Shown here: in pieces, positions 47,577 to 56,768 of the stretch
Numbering within the stretch: position 1 is the stretch's first letter
Layout of the letters: every line of letters begins with the position of its first letter
Assembly (NCBI RefSeq): GCF_006715175.1
Contig: NZ_VFMQ01000001.1
Location: forward strand, 1,984,001 to 2,048,000
Origin: Curtobacterium citreum
GTDB taxonomy: Bacteria; Actinomycetota; Actinomycetes; Actinomycetales; Microbacteriaceae
Reading direction: 5' to 3'
Length of the DNA: 64,000 nt
Program-made: the position numbers and the translations under genes
The notes under the pieces: model-generated
What the model was told of the DNA's origin: nothing
Seen by the model: only the letters and a program-made list of their open reading frames with translations
Database searches by the model: none

Positions 47577-48335
47577 CTGCGTGAAGCCGCTGACGTCGCC
47601 GACGAGCTTGGTGTGGTCGGCGGGGATCGGCTCGACGGCGGCGAGGGCGATCTCGGCCGCGAACTCGGAGACGCTGTAGAGCTTCCCGACCTCCTGCCGA
47701 CGACCCTCGATCGCGCCCGGGTTCAGGCGGTTGAGGAGCGTCGCGGTGATGGTGCCCTCGATCATGTCGCCGGAGACGACGACGAACTCGATGCCGGCGG
47801 CGTCGAGCTGCGGGATCAGCTCACGGAGCGCGAGCTCCCCCGCTCGCTTGCTCTTCGCGACGGGGACGTACTCGTCCATCGTCTCGGCGGTCTCGACGAA
47901 GTGGGCCTGGTGGCTCGTGACGAAGACGACGCGCGAGCCGGCCGGCATGTGCGGCACGGCGGTCTGCAGCATGTCGACCTGCGCGTCGCGGTTCAGGCGG
48001 AGCGCGTAGTCCTCGCCCAGGTCGGCCTCCATGCCGCCGGAGGCGTTCAGGACGAGGAGGTCGATGCCGCCCCACTCCGACACGACCGTGTCGACCATCG
48101 CCTGCACGGAGTCGTGGTCGGTCAGGTCCGCGGCGACGGCGAGGGCCGAACCACCCGCGGTGACGACCTTCTCGGCGATCTGCTCGGCACGACGTGCCTT
48201 GTTGCGGTAGTTGACGACGACCTTCGCGCCGGCCTCCGCCAGGTAGCCGACGGTGTCGGCGCCGATGCCGCGCGAGGACCCGGTGACGAGGGCGCGCTTG
48301 TCGGCGAGGGATCCGGGGGCGAGGGGGTTCGTCAC
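47574..48335 (-). CDS. classical SDR oxidoreductase with a displaced active-site motif
   Basis: 253 residues with the Rossmann signature TGSSRGIGAD and NASGG in place of NAG. The catalytic serine is in VTSHQAHF. The expected YxxxK reads EYVPVAKSKRAGE: the SK pair is there, but the tyrosine is three residues too early, with Val at the usual position. From memory many actinobacterial homologues share PVAxSKRAGE, so this is a subfamily trait and not a mutation. Substrate unknown. The GTG at 48335 is fixed by AGGAGA upstream. Confidence 0.88.
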   Translation of the reverse strand: MTNPLAPGSLADKRALVTGSSRGIGADTVGYLAEAGAKVVVNYRNKARRAEQIAEKVVTAGGSALAVAADLTDHDSVQAMVDTVVSEWGGIDLLVLNASGGMEADLGEDYALRLNRDAQVDMLQTAVPHMPAGSRVVFVTSHQAHFVETAETMDEYVPVAKSKRAGELALRELIPQLDAAGIEFVVVSGDMIEGTITATLLNRLNPGAIEGRRQEVGKLYSVSEFAAEIALAAVEPIPADHTKLVGDVSGFTQ

Positions 48336-48438
48336 AGTGTTCTCCTGGTCGCGTATTCCGGCCGGTCGGCCGCCGACGAGCCTACCAACCGGTCCCGGCC
48401 GCGCCGCCCGCGCTCGTCCCCGGGTCAGGGGCGGACGG

Positions 48439-48444
48439 TAGGTT
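48439..48444 (+). promoter_or_regulatory. -10 hexamer of the NfeD-SPFH operon
   Basis: TAGGTT, 63 nt before the NfeD GTG. Confidence 0.4.
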
Positions 48445-48507
48445 GGAGGGAAGTACCGGCAGTCGCGACGCTGCACGCCGGCGTGCGCGACGAGGGAGGG
48501 AGTCCGC

Positions 48508-48978
48508 GTGAACACCGACTGGATCCAGACCATCGTCTGGATCGGACTGACACTGCTGCTCGGGGTGGTCGAGATCTTCACCCTCGACTTCATCTTCCTG
48601 ATGCTCGCGGCGGGGGCGGCCGGGGGGTTGATCGCGGCGCTGCTCGGCGCACCGTGGTGGCTCGCGGCCATCGTCGCCGCCGGCGTCGCGCTGCTGCTGC
48701 TCTCGCTCGTCCGCCCGCGGCTCCTCGCGGCCCTGGGCCGGAGCGCCGATCCGCACCGCACCAACATCGAGGGATTGATCGGCCTGCGCGGCACGGTCGC
48801 CGTCGCGTTCACGTCATCGACGCCGGGCCAGGTCCGGCTCGCGAACGGCGAGACGTGGAGCGCCCAGCTCGCCGCCGACTCCCCCGAGCGCACACCACCG
48901 CTCGGCGCCCCCGTGGTCGTCGAGTCGATCGAGGGGTCGACCGCGGTCGTCCGCCTCGGAGAAAGGGCCACCTCGTGA
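48508..48978 (+). CDS. NfeD-family membrane protein
   Basis: 156 residues. Two or three membrane helices (about 8-75) and a C-terminal OB-fold domain (IGLRGTVAVAFTSSTPGQVRLANGETWSA). Short NfeD proteins assist the SPFH protein encoded next to them in membrane microdomains. GGAGGG lies seven bases before the GTG. The stop overlaps the SPFH gene (GTGA). Confidence 0.92.
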   Translation: MNTDWIQTIVWIGLTLLLGVVEIFTLDFIFLMLAAGAAGGLIAALLGAPWWLAAIVAAGVALLLLSLVRPRLLAALGRSADPHRTNIEGLIGLRGTVAVAFTSSTPGQVRLANGETWSAQLAADSPERTPPLGAPVVVESIEGSTAVVRLGERATS

Positions 48979-50132
48979 CCATCTCAGCCGGGACGATCGC
49001 TCTGCTCGTCCTCGTCCTCGTCGTCGTGATCTTCGTGATCGTCGTCCTGTCCCGCGCGATCCGGATCGTGCCGCAGGCCACCGCCGGCATCGTCGAACGA
49101 CTCGGGAAGTACCACAAGACGCTCAACCCGGGACTCAACATCCTGGTGCCGTTCATCGACCGGCTCCGGCCGCTCATCGACATGCGCGAGCAGGTCGTCT
49201 CGTTCCCGCCGCAGCCCGTGATCACCGAGGACAACCTCGTGGTCTCGATCGACACGGTCGTCTACTTCCAGGTGACGGACGCCCGAGCGGCAACGTACGA
49301 GATCGCGAACTACCTCGGGGCCGTCGAGCAGCTCACGACCACCACCCTCCGCAACGTGGTCGGTGGCCTGAACCTCGAAGAGGCCCTGACCAGCCGCGAC
49401 AACATCAACGGCCAGCTCCGGGTCGTCCTCGACGAGGCCACCGGCAAGTGGGGCATCCGCGTCGGCCGCGTCGAGCTCAAGGCGATCGAGCCGCCCGTGT
49501 CGATCCAGGACGCCATGGAGCAGCAGCTGCGTGCCGAGCGGAACCGTCGTGCGGCGATCCTGCAGGCCGAGGGCACGAAGCAGTCCCAGATCCTCGAGGC
49601 CGAGGGCCAGCGACAGGCCGCCATCCTGCAGGCCGAGGGTGACGCGAAGGCCCAGGTCCTGCGCGCCGAGGGCGAGGCGCAGGCGATCGCGACCGTGTTC
49701 GACGCCATCCACACGGGCGACCCGGACGAGAAGCTGCTGTCGTACCAGTACCTGCAGACGCTGCCGAAGATCGCCGAAGGAACGTCGAACAAGCTCTGGA
49801 TGATCCCGAGCGAGTTCACCGAGGCGCTCTCCGGCATCGCGAAGGGCTTCACGGCGAGCCGCTCCGGCTCCGGCCCGGTCGCGGGTGCCGGCGGTGGCAC
49901 GGACTTCCTGGCGAAGATCTCGGAGCTCGCGAACAAGAGCCTCGCCGACACCGCCACGGTCGACGGTGCCGCCGCGTCGAACCCCCGACCGGACGCGACG
50001 GCCGCCGACATCGTCCCGGACGCGGCGCTCGACGAGCGGCTCGCGGAGTCCGACCGGAGTGTCGATGCGCACCTCGCGGCCGCGGACGACGCGACGAAGG
50101 ACGTCCTCGGGGACGAGCGGCCGCAGGCATAG
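48975..50132 (+). CDS. SPFH/Band 7 protein (stomatin/paraslipin type)
   Basis: 385 residues. One N-terminal membrane helix, the Band 7 domain (IVPQATAGIVERLGKYHKTL, VYFQVTDARAATYEIANY, RNVVGGLNLEEALTSRDNIN), a long heptad region with repeated ILQAEG/ILEAEG/VLRAEG units (about 195-235) for oligomerisation, and a disordered acidic tail of about 85 residues. It probably organises membrane domains or controls membrane protein turnover with NfeD. Translationally coupled to the NfeD gene. Confidence 0.93.
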   Translation: MTISAGTIALLVLVLVVVIFVIVVLSRAIRIVPQATAGIVERLGKYHKTLNPGLNILVPFIDRLRPLIDMREQVVSFPPQPVITEDNLVVSIDTVVYFQVTDARAATYEIANYLGAVEQLTTTTLRNVVGGLNLEEALTSRDNINGQLRVVLDEATGKWGIRVGRVELKAIEPPVSIQDAMEQQLRAERNRRAAILQAEGTKQSQILEAEGQRQAAILQAEGDAKAQVLRAEGEAQAIATVFDAIHTGDPDEKLLSYQYLQTLPKIAEGTSNKLWMIPSEFTEALSGIAKGFTASRSGSGPVAGAGGGTDFLAKISELANKSLADTATVDGAAASNPRPDATAADIVPDAALDERLAESDRSVDAHLAAADDATKDVLGDERPQA

Positions 50133-50165
50133 CCACACCCGGGCTGGCACACGCACGGCCGCACG

Positions 50166-50206
50166 CGACGACGCCCGTCCCGGAAGATCCGGGACGGGCG
50201 TCGTCG
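50166..50206. terminator. bidirectional hairpin terminator
   Basis: A perfect 19-bp stem (CGACGACGCCCGTCCCGGA) with a 3-nt loop between the convergent SPFH and rbpA genes. Confidence 0.88.
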
Positions 50207-50268
50207 TGTCGGCGGCAGGGACAGCCGCGCGGGAACGGACCCAGGCGCGCGGTCCTAGGTGGCGCGGC

Positions 50269-50619
50269 TCATGCGCCGCGTCGGGCGCGCAGGACCGCCA
50301 GGCGTTCCTCGAGCAGCTCCTCGAGCTCTTCGCGGGACCGCCGCTCGAGCAGCATGTCCCAGTGGGTCCTCGGTGCCTTGACGTCCTCTGCAGCGACCTC
50401 GACGGGGATGCCGTCGTCGCCGAGCAGACGACCCTCGCGACCGGTCCGGGGCTCGGACCACGTCTGGGGGACCTCGGCATCGGCCGAGAAGACGACGTCG
50501 AAGGTCTCCCCCGAGGTCGTCTGGTAGACCGCACGCTTCCGGTCGGAGAGCTCGACGCCCTCCTCGCTCTGGAGACTCTGACTTCCGAGCCGCATGCCGC
50601 GGAGACTCCGATCAGCCAT
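50269..50619 (-). CDS. rbpA: RNA polymerase-binding protein RbpA
   Basis: 116 residues. Binds the principal sigma factor and RNA polymerase and helps open promoters; found only in actinobacteria. Core domain TSGETFDVVFSADAEVPQTWSE and the sigma-interaction helix EDVKAPRTHWDMLLERRS are clear. The cysteines of zinc-type RbpA are absent, as in many members. AGAGGAG lies upstream of the ATG. It follows lnt after 104 bp. Upstream on the minus strand GGGAT-N19-GTT (50678-50652) faintly resembles a SigR-type promoter, the kind that drives rbpA in Streptomyces. Confidence 0.95.
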   Translation of the reverse strand: MADRSLRGMRLGSQSLQSEEGVELSDRKRAVYQTTSGETFDVVFSADAEVPQTWSEPRTGREGRLLGDDGIPVEVAAEDVKAPRTHWDMLLERRSREELEELLEERLAVLRARRGA

Positions 50620-50723
50620 GGTTGTGCTCCTCTCGCTCGTCTGCAGTCCCCAACACTGTCCCACGCGGCATCCATCCCGGTGAGGCGCATTCACAGACCG
50701 TTCCCAGAGGGAGGTGGCGGGGT

Positions 50724-52355
50724 TCAGCCTCGGGCAGCGGTGGAGCGCCGTCGACCCCACGGCGCGCAGGCGAGGAGCGCGAGGAGCGACCCGAGCGCGA
50801 CGACGAGCGTGACCGACCCGGACGCGACGGTCGCCGGGGTCGTCCCCGTACCGAGCGGCACGTCGGTGATCATCGACGTCGCCGTGTACGCCGGCACCCG
50901 GTCGATCGTCCGACCGGTCGGGTCGATGACCTGTGAGGCCCCGACCGTGGAGATGTTGACGAGCGAGCGACCGGTCTCGACCGCCCGGAGCCGCGCGATC
51001 TCGAGCTGCTGCAGGTTCTCGTCGGTGCCGTCGAAGTCGGCGTTGTTCGTCTGGGCGAGGATCACCTGCGCTCCCCCGCGGGCCATGTCGGTCGTGAGCC
51101 CGTCGTCGACGATGTCGAAGCAGATCGCGATGCCGGCCTTGATGCCCGCGACGTCGAGGACGTTCGGCTTGGTGCCGGGCGTGTAGTCGCGCTGGAGCAG
51201 GCCGATGAGGGACGGTGCGAGCTTCGAGAAGAACCAGCGGTCCGGGACGTACTCGCCGAACGGCACGGGACGCTTCTTGTCGTACGAGGACTGCCACCCG
51301 TCGGCGGTCCACACGAAGGACGTGTTGTGCAGCACGCCCGAGGCCGTCTGCGTGATCGCTCCGGCGACGATCGGGGCCCCGACGGATTCGACGACGGTGT
51401 CCAGGGCGTCGGCGATCACCGGCTGGACCCGCGGGTCGTACTCCGCGGAGGCCTCGGGCCACACCACGAGGTCGACGCCCTTCGCGCCGACCTCGGTCGC
51501 AGCCACCTGGGCGTTCAGGACCTCGCCCGGCTGTGCACCGTCGAAGTACCCGGCGGGTCCGTTGCCCTGCACGGCCTCGATGCGGATGGTGCCGTCGGTC
51601 GGGGTCGGCCACGCGGGCACGGCGAGGACCGCGGCGACCAGGAGCCCCGCGGTCGCGACGCGGATCGGTGCACGGAGCACCGCACCGGGGTCCTCGGGCA
51701 CGACGAGGACGAGCGAGAGCGCCACGGCGACGCAGTACACGACGACGAAGGTCACGCCGAGCACGCCGACGTACGCGGCGAGGTGCGTGAACGGTCCCTG
51801 CGACTGGGACAGGCCGACGCGCCCCCAGGCGAAGCCCTCGTACGGCCAGCTGCCGGAGAACCACTCGCGCCCCGTCCAGAGGCCCGCGACGACCGCCGGC
51901 AGCACCCACACCCGCCAGGCGACCGACCGGGACACCCGGCCCACCCACCGGTAGGCGAGCGCGATCGCGACGGCGCCGAGGGCGAAGTACGCCGCCTCGA
52001 ACAGGGCGAGCGCGAGCCAAGGCACCGGGCCGAGGTAGCGACCGGCCCACGAGATCGCCGGGAGCCAGAACGCGGCACCGGCGACGTACCCGAGCCACGC
52101 GGCGCGACGGGCGCGCTGTCCCATCGCGGCGAGGAGCATGCAGGCCATCGCCGGGTAGGCGAGGAACCACCACCCGGGGGACGGGAACGAGAGCGCGAAG
52201 AGCAGGCCGCCGATCACCGCGAGCGGCAGCGCCGTCCGGAGCGGCAGGGCCGCGAACGCGTCCCGCACGGGTGCGCTCGACGACGGCCGGACGTCACCGG
52301 AACGCTGCCGGACGCCACCACCCTGCGGGCGCACCGCGCTGCCGAGGACCGCCAT
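50724..52355 (-). CDS. lnt: apolipoprotein N-acyltransferase
   Basis: 543 residues. Adds the third acyl chain to lipoproteins. About seven membrane helices in the first 220 residues, then the nitrilase domain with the triad Glu301 (VWPEAS), Lys360 (YDKKRPVPFGEY) and Cys412 (GIAICFD), and a last helix at the C-terminus. AGGAGG lies four bases before the ATG. It begins 11 bp after helY in the pafBC-tatC-helY-lnt run. The window also encodes a lipoprotein (57919-58842). Confidence 0.95.
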   Translation of the reverse strand: MAVLGSAVRPQGGGVRQRSGDVRPSSSAPVRDAFAALPLRTALPLAVIGGLLFALSFPSPGWWFLAYPAMACMLLAAMGQRARRAAWLGYVAGAAFWLPAISWAGRYLGPVPWLALALFEAAYFALGAVAIALAYRWVGRVSRSVAWRVWVLPAVVAGLWTGREWFSGSWPYEGFAWGRVGLSQSQGPFTHLAAYVGVLGVTFVVVYCVAVALSLVLVVPEDPGAVLRAPIRVATAGLLVAAVLAVPAWPTPTDGTIRIEAVQGNGPAGYFDGAQPGEVLNAQVAATEVGAKGVDLVVWPEASAEYDPRVQPVIADALDTVVESVGAPIVAGAITQTASGVLHNTSFVWTADGWQSSYDKKRPVPFGEYVPDRWFFSKLAPSLIGLLQRDYTPGTKPNVLDVAGIKAGIAICFDIVDDGLTTDMARGGAQVILAQTNNADFDGTDENLQQLEIARLRAVETGRSLVNISTVGASQVIDPTGRTIDRVPAYTATSMITDVPLGTGTTPATVASGSVTLVVALGSLLALLACAPWGRRRSTAARG

Positions 52356-52366
52356 GGCGCCTCCTG

Positions 52367-54808
52367 TCAGACCGTCGCGTAGGCGACGATGCCGCGGCGC
52401 ACCGCGTCCGTCGCGCGCCGCGCGGTCGTGGACAGGTCGTCGTCGCCCGCGTTCTTCACCTGGTCGAGCAGGTCGATGACCTGCTTCGACCAGCGCACGA
52501 AGTCCCCGGCGGGCAGGTCGAGCGTGCGGAGCACATCGTCGAGCGCGGATCCCGAGGCCCAGCGGAACATGCCGACCGCCATCGCCGGGGTGGGCGGCTG
52601 CGACCCGGCGAGCCGTGCGTCCCGCTCGACGTCGTCGAGTCGCGCCCAGATCGTGAGGGTCTCGTCGAGCGCCGGCCGGAACGCGCCGCGGGGCAGGGCG
52701 TGCTCGGTGCCCGGGGCGTCCTCGCGCCGCGGCTGGTAGACGATCGTGGCGGCCATCGCGGCGAGCTGCGCCGGGGTGAGGTCCTTCCAGACCCCCGCCT
52801 CGAGGCACTCGGCGACGAGCAGGTCCCGCTCGCCGTAGATCCGCTGCAGGCGTCGGCCGCCGGGCGCGACGGTCGCCTCGCCGTCACCGGTCGGAACCAG
52901 GTAGCCGAGCTGCAGGAGCACGTCCGTCACCCTGTCGAACGTCGTCGCGACGGCGCCCGTGCGGGAGCGGATCTGCTGCACGAGCTTGTCGTTGGCGCGC
53001 TTGAGCTTGTACCAGCGCTCGGCCCAGCGGGCGTGCGCCTCGCGGTCCGGGCAGGCGTGGCAGGGATGCCGCTGCATCTGCCGACGGACCTCGGTGATCG
53101 CCGCCTGCCGGTCGCGCTTGGCGCCGTGCGACGCCTCGCGGCCGCCGGGCACGTTCGTCCGTTCGAGGTCGGAGAGCTGCCGACGGAGCGCCGCGTACTC
53201 GGTGAAGTCACCGAGGTGGCACTGCATGGCCTGCTGGTACCCGTCGAGCGACTCCTGCTGCGACCGCACCTTGCGGGCGAGGTCGACGACCGAGCGGTCC
53301 GCCTGGAACTGTGCGAACGAGGTCTCGAGGACCTCGCGCGTGCGCTGCCGCCCGAACTGGTCGATCAGGTTGACCGCCATGTTGTAGGTCGGCTTGAACG
53401 ACGAGTTGAGCGGGTACGTGCGCCGGCTCGCGAGGGACGCCACGGCCTGCGGGTCGAGCCCGTCGGACCACTGGATGACCGAGTGCCCCTCGACGTCGAT
53501 GCCCCGTCGGCCCGCGCGACCGGTGAGCTGCGTGTACTCCCCCGGGGTGATCGGCACACGGGCTTCGCCGTTGAACTTCTCGAGCTTCTCGAGCACCACG
53601 GTCCGCGCCGGCATGTTCACCCCGAGCGCGAGCGTCTCGGTCGCGAACACGACCTTGAGCAGCTTGCGGCGGAAGAGGTCCTCGACGACCTCCTTGAACG
53701 CGGGCAGGAGTCCGGCGTGGTGGGCCGCCACGCCGCGCTCGAGCCCCTCGAGCCACTCCCAGTACCCGAGGACGGCGAGGTCCTCGTCGAGGAGCGTACG
53801 GCAGTGGTACTCGGCGGTCTCGCGGATCTCGCGCCGCTCCTGCGCGGTCGTGAACGACACCCCGGAGCGGAGCACCTGGCGGACGCCCTGGTCGCAGCCG
53901 TTCCGGCTGAACACGAAGAAGATCGCGGGGAGCAGCATGCGCTCGTCGAGGACGCGGGCGATCTGCTCGCGGAACATCTTCTCGGTGCGCGGTCCGCGGT
54001 GCTCCGGGTACCCGCCGCGTCCACGGCGCCCGCGGTGTCCGCCGCCGTGCCGCTCGCTGCGGGACGCGCCGCCGACGAGCCGGAGGAGCTCCGGGTTGAC
54101 GCGGTTCGTCGCCGCGGCACCGCTGGAGTCGAACAGGTCGACCATCTTCGAGCCGACGAGCACGTGCTGCTCGAGCGGCACCGGACGGTCCTCGGACACG
54201 ATGACGTCGGTGTCGCCGCGGACGGTCTGCAGCCAGTCGCCGAACTCCTCGGCGTTGGAGACCGTCGCGCTCAGCGAGACCAGTCGGACCTCGGTCGGCA
54301 GGTGCAGGATGACCTCTTCCCAGACCGCGCCGCGGAACCGGTCGGCCAGGTAGTGCACCTCGTCGAGGACGACCCACGCGAGGTCGTCGAGCAGGTCGGA
54401 TCCCGCGTAGATCATGTTCCGCAGGACCTCGGTCGTCATCACGACGACCCGGGCGCGGGGGTTGACGTTGGTGTCGCCGGTGAGCAGCCCGACCTCGGAC
54501 TCGCCGTAGGCCTGCACGAGCTCGGCGTACTTCTGGTTGCTCAGCGCCTTCATCGGCGTCGTGTAGAACACCTTCGGCGTGGGCTGGCGCATCGCGAGCC
54601 AGATCGCGAACTCGGCGACGATCGTCTTGCCCGCACCGGTCGGCGCGGCGACCAGGACGCTGCGGCCCTGGTCGAGGGCGTCGCACGCGGCGGTCTGGAA
54701 CGGGTCGAGGTCGAAGCGCAGGTCGGTGCGGAACAGCTCGAGGTTGCGCGAACGGTTCCGGACCTTCGCCGCCCGGTACCGCTCGGCGGGGCTGAGTTCC
54801 GTGGTCAT
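52367..54808 (-). CDS. helY: SKI2/Mtr4-like DEVH-box RNA helicase
   Basis: 813 residues. Helicase motif I APTGAGKT (55-62), motif II DEVH (149-152), SATVSN motif III, and the C-terminal GRAGRRG motif VI. After the RecA domains come a helical part with a CHACPDRE cysteine motif and the Ski2-type C-terminal domain. An Arg/Gly-rich insertion with SERHGGGHRGRRGRGG lies about residue 235-250. The match is to mycobacterial HelY, downstream of tatC in the same order. Likely role in RNA decay or processing. ATG overlaps the tatC stop (ATGA). Confidence 0.95.
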   Translation of the reverse strand: MTTELSPAERYRAAKVRNRSRNLELFRTDLRFDLDPFQTAACDALDQGRSVLVAAPTGAGKTIVAEFAIWLAMRQPTPKVFYTTPMKALSNQKYAELVQAYGESEVGLLTGDTNVNPRARVVVMTTEVLRNMIYAGSDLLDDLAWVVLDEVHYLADRFRGAVWEEVILHLPTEVRLVSLSATVSNAEEFGDWLQTVRGDTDVIVSEDRPVPLEQHVLVGSKMVDLFDSSGAAATNRVNPELLRLVGGASRSERHGGGHRGRRGRGGYPEHRGPRTEKMFREQIARVLDERMLLPAIFFVFSRNGCDQGVRQVLRSGVSFTTAQERREIRETAEYHCRTLLDEDLAVLGYWEWLEGLERGVAAHHAGLLPAFKEVVEDLFRRKLLKVVFATETLALGVNMPARTVVLEKLEKFNGEARVPITPGEYTQLTGRAGRRGIDVEGHSVIQWSDGLDPQAVASLASRRTYPLNSSFKPTYNMAVNLIDQFGRQRTREVLETSFAQFQADRSVVDLARKVRSQQESLDGYQQAMQCHLGDFTEYAALRRQLSDLERTNVPGGREASHGAKRDRQAAITEVRRQMQRHPCHACPDREAHARWAERWYKLKRANDKLVQQIRSRTGAVATTFDRVTDVLLQLGYLVPTGDGEATVAPGGRRLQRIYGERDLLVAECLEAGVWKDLTPAQLAAMAATIVYQPRREDAPGTEHALPRGAFRPALDETLTIWARLDDVERDARLAGSQPPTPAMAVGMFRWASGSALDDVLRTLDLPAGDFVRWSKQVIDLLDQVKNAGDDDLSTTARRATDAVRRGIVAYATV

Positions 54809-55629
54809 CAGGCTCCGTACTCCGCGTCGAGCTTCGCCTGGCGCCTGGCCGCCCGACGGTCGTGGATCCACGTCACCGCGCAGGCCGCGACGTACAGCAC
54901 GACCATCGGTACGGCGAGCAGGAACATCGAGATGACGTCGGCGGACGGCGTGACGATCGCGCAGAACACCAGGATGCACAGGATCGCGACGCGCCAGGCC
55001 TTGATGATCGAGGCGGCCGACAGCACGCCGACGAAGTTCAGCAGCACGAGGAACACCGGCAGGACGAACGCGATGCCGACGGCGACGATGAGCTTGATGA
55101 CGAAGTCGTAGTAGGCCTTGGCGTCGACGATCGACGTGTCCTGCGCGGAGACGAAGCTGCCGAGGATGCCGACGACGTGCGGCAAGATGTACCACCCGAA
55201 CCAGCACCCGGCGAAGAACAGCGGGATGGCGGTGCCGAGGAACCCGAAGACGTACTGCTTCTCGCGGCGCACGAGCGCGGGGACGATGAACGCCCACACC
55301 TGGTACAGCCAGACCGGGCTCGAGATGACGATGCCGATCGTGATCGCGATCTGCAGCTTGAGGTCGAAGGCCCCGGTGATCATCGGGAAGTTCAGTTCGG
55401 CGGTGTGGCCGCCGACCTCGGCCAGCTGCGTGACCGGCGCGCGCAGCGCGTCGAGCACGAACGGCGTGAGGAACCAGCCGCCGATCGCGCAGACCGCGAC
55501 CGCGACGACGGCCTTGAACAGCCGGTTCCGCAGCTCGATGAGGTGCTGCCCGAGCGACATGCGGCCCTCGGTGTCCTTCTTCGGACGCCCGGGCCGCTCC
55601 GCTCGCCCGCTCGCGGTCGTCGAAGCCAT
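54808..55629 (-). CDS. tatC: Sec-independent translocase subunit TatC
   Basis: 273 residues, six membrane helices, the receptor for twin-arginine signal peptides. The cytosolic N-terminal motif MSLGQHLIELRNRLFKAV and the first periplasmic loop with FDLKLQIAITIG are conserved; the essential Glu and FE-like region follow. A TAGGAT hexamer lies 7 nt before the ATG. In other actinobacteria a tatA gene sits between pafC and tatC; here there is only a hairpin-bearing gap. Confidence 0.96.
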   Translation of the reverse strand: MASTTASGRAERPGRPKKDTEGRMSLGQHLIELRNRLFKAVVAVAVCAIGGWFLTPFVLDALRAPVTQLAEVGGHTAELNFPMITGAFDLKLQIAITIGIVISSPVWLYQVWAFIVPALVRREKQYVFGFLGTAIPLFFAGCWFGWYILPHVVGILGSFVSAQDTSIVDAKAYYDFVIKLIVAVGIAFVLPVFLVLLNFVGVLSAASIIKAWRVAILCILVFCAIVTPSADVISMFLLAVPMVVLYVAACAVTWIHDRRAARRQAKLDAEYGA

Positions 55630-55636
55630 GCGGTCG

Positions 55637-55642
55637 ATCCTA
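55637..55642 (-). promoter_or_regulatory. -10 hexamer for leaderless tatC
   Basis: TAGGAT on the minus strand, 7 nt before the ATG. Confidence 0.5.
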
Positions 55643-55698
55643 CGGGACCGGCACCGACAAGTCGGTCGCCCGGGCGCGACGCACAGGCCGCGTCGAGG

Positions 55699-55742
55699 CG
55701 GACGGGAGGCACGGTGCGGGCCGGCCCCGTGCCCCCCGTCCG
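55699..55742 (-). terminator. hairpin between pafC and tatC, GGACGGGAGGCACGG family
   Basis: A 16-bp stem with one mismatch (CGGACGGGAGGCACGG against CCGTGCCCCCCGTCCG), 55 bp after pafC. It separates pafBC from tatC, which then has its own -10. Confidence 0.7.
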
Positions 55743-55796
55743 TACCGGGGTCGCGTCGCGCACGACGTGACGCGCGCGCGGCCCGGCAGGCGCCCG

Positions 55797-56768
55797 CTAC
55801 TCGGCGGCCAGGGCCGCCTCGGCGAACGACCGGACGGCCGTGCGCGCCGCCGGCGGGTCGAGGACGACGGCGCGACCCGGCAGCCCGGCGACCAGCCGCA
55901 CCACGCCGTCGAAGCCGTTCGACGCGGCGAGACGGATGCGGACGCGGCCGTCGGCGTCCTCGGCGTCGGCCGTGTCGGCGAGGAAGTCCGCGACGAGCGG
56001 CAGCGCCGAGCAGTCGAGCTCGACCGTGACGATGACGTCCTGGCCGGACTGTTGGAAGAGCGTGTCTGGGATGACCACGTCTGCGGTGGACCGCTCAGCA
56101 GCGCGGTCGTCGACGGCCACGGCGGACATCCGGTCGAGGCGGAACGTCCGGAGCGCATCGCGGTCCAGGTCCCAGGCGCGGAGGTACCAGTCGGTGTCGA
56201 TCGACTCCACCCGGAGCGGATCGACGCGGCGGGTGCTGCCGCGGGTGCGCGGGCCGGCGTAGTCGAACACGAGCCCGCGGCCGTCCGCCATCGCGCGCCG
56301 GATCGTCGCGAGCGTGGCGTCGTGCAGGTCCTGGCCGACGGCGACGTTCGACGCCGCTCCCCCGGCGCCGCGCGACAGCTTGGCCATCAGGTCGTGGATG
56401 GCCTGGCGGTCGGCGGCCTCGGGCAGGGCGGACAGGTACTGGAGCCCGGCGATCAGCGCCGAGGCCTCGCGCGCGGAGAGCCGGGGCGCGTCGTCGATCG
56501 CGACGAGGTTCGTCAGCACGATCATGTCGTTCTGCTCGAAGTCGTCCCACGCGATGTCGAACAGGTCGCCGTGCTGGTACTGCATGGTCTCGCCGGGGAC
56601 GCCGGACACCGCGATGAGCTCGACGGCCCGGCGGATGCGCTGCTCGGTGACGCCGAAGTGCCGTGCGGCGTCGGCGACCGAGACGCGCTCGTGGTCGATC
56701 AGGTACGGGACGAGGACGAGCAGGAACGCGAGCTTGTCCTGCGCCTGGAGCGGTTGCTGGTCAGCCAC
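55797..56768 (-). CDS. pafC: WYL-domain regulator PafC
   Basis: 323 residues. N-terminal winged helix (VSVADAARHFGVTEQRIRRAVELI), then a WYL domain with DWYLRAWDLDRDALRTFRLDRM and a WCX extension. PafB and PafC form a heterodimer that activates the LexA-independent DNA damage response in mycobacteria. GTG 56768 overlaps pafB by 8 bp. The pupylation genes that flank pafBC in mycobacteria are not visible here. Confidence 0.94.
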   Translation of the reverse strand: MADQQPLQAQDKLAFLLVLVPYLIDHERVSVADAARHFGVTEQRIRRAVELIAVSGVPGETMQYQHGDLFDIAWDDFEQNDMIVLTNLVAIDDAPRLSAREASALIAGLQYLSALPEAADRQAIHDLMAKLSRGAGGAASNVAVGQDLHDATLATIRRAMADGRGLVFDYAGPRTRGSTRRVDPLRVESIDTDWYLRAWDLDRDALRTFRLDRMSAVAVDDRAAERSTADVVIPDTLFQQSGQDVIVTVELDCSALPLVADFLADTADAEDADGRVRIRLAASNGFDGVVRLVAGLPGRAVVLDPPAARTAVRSFAEAALAAE

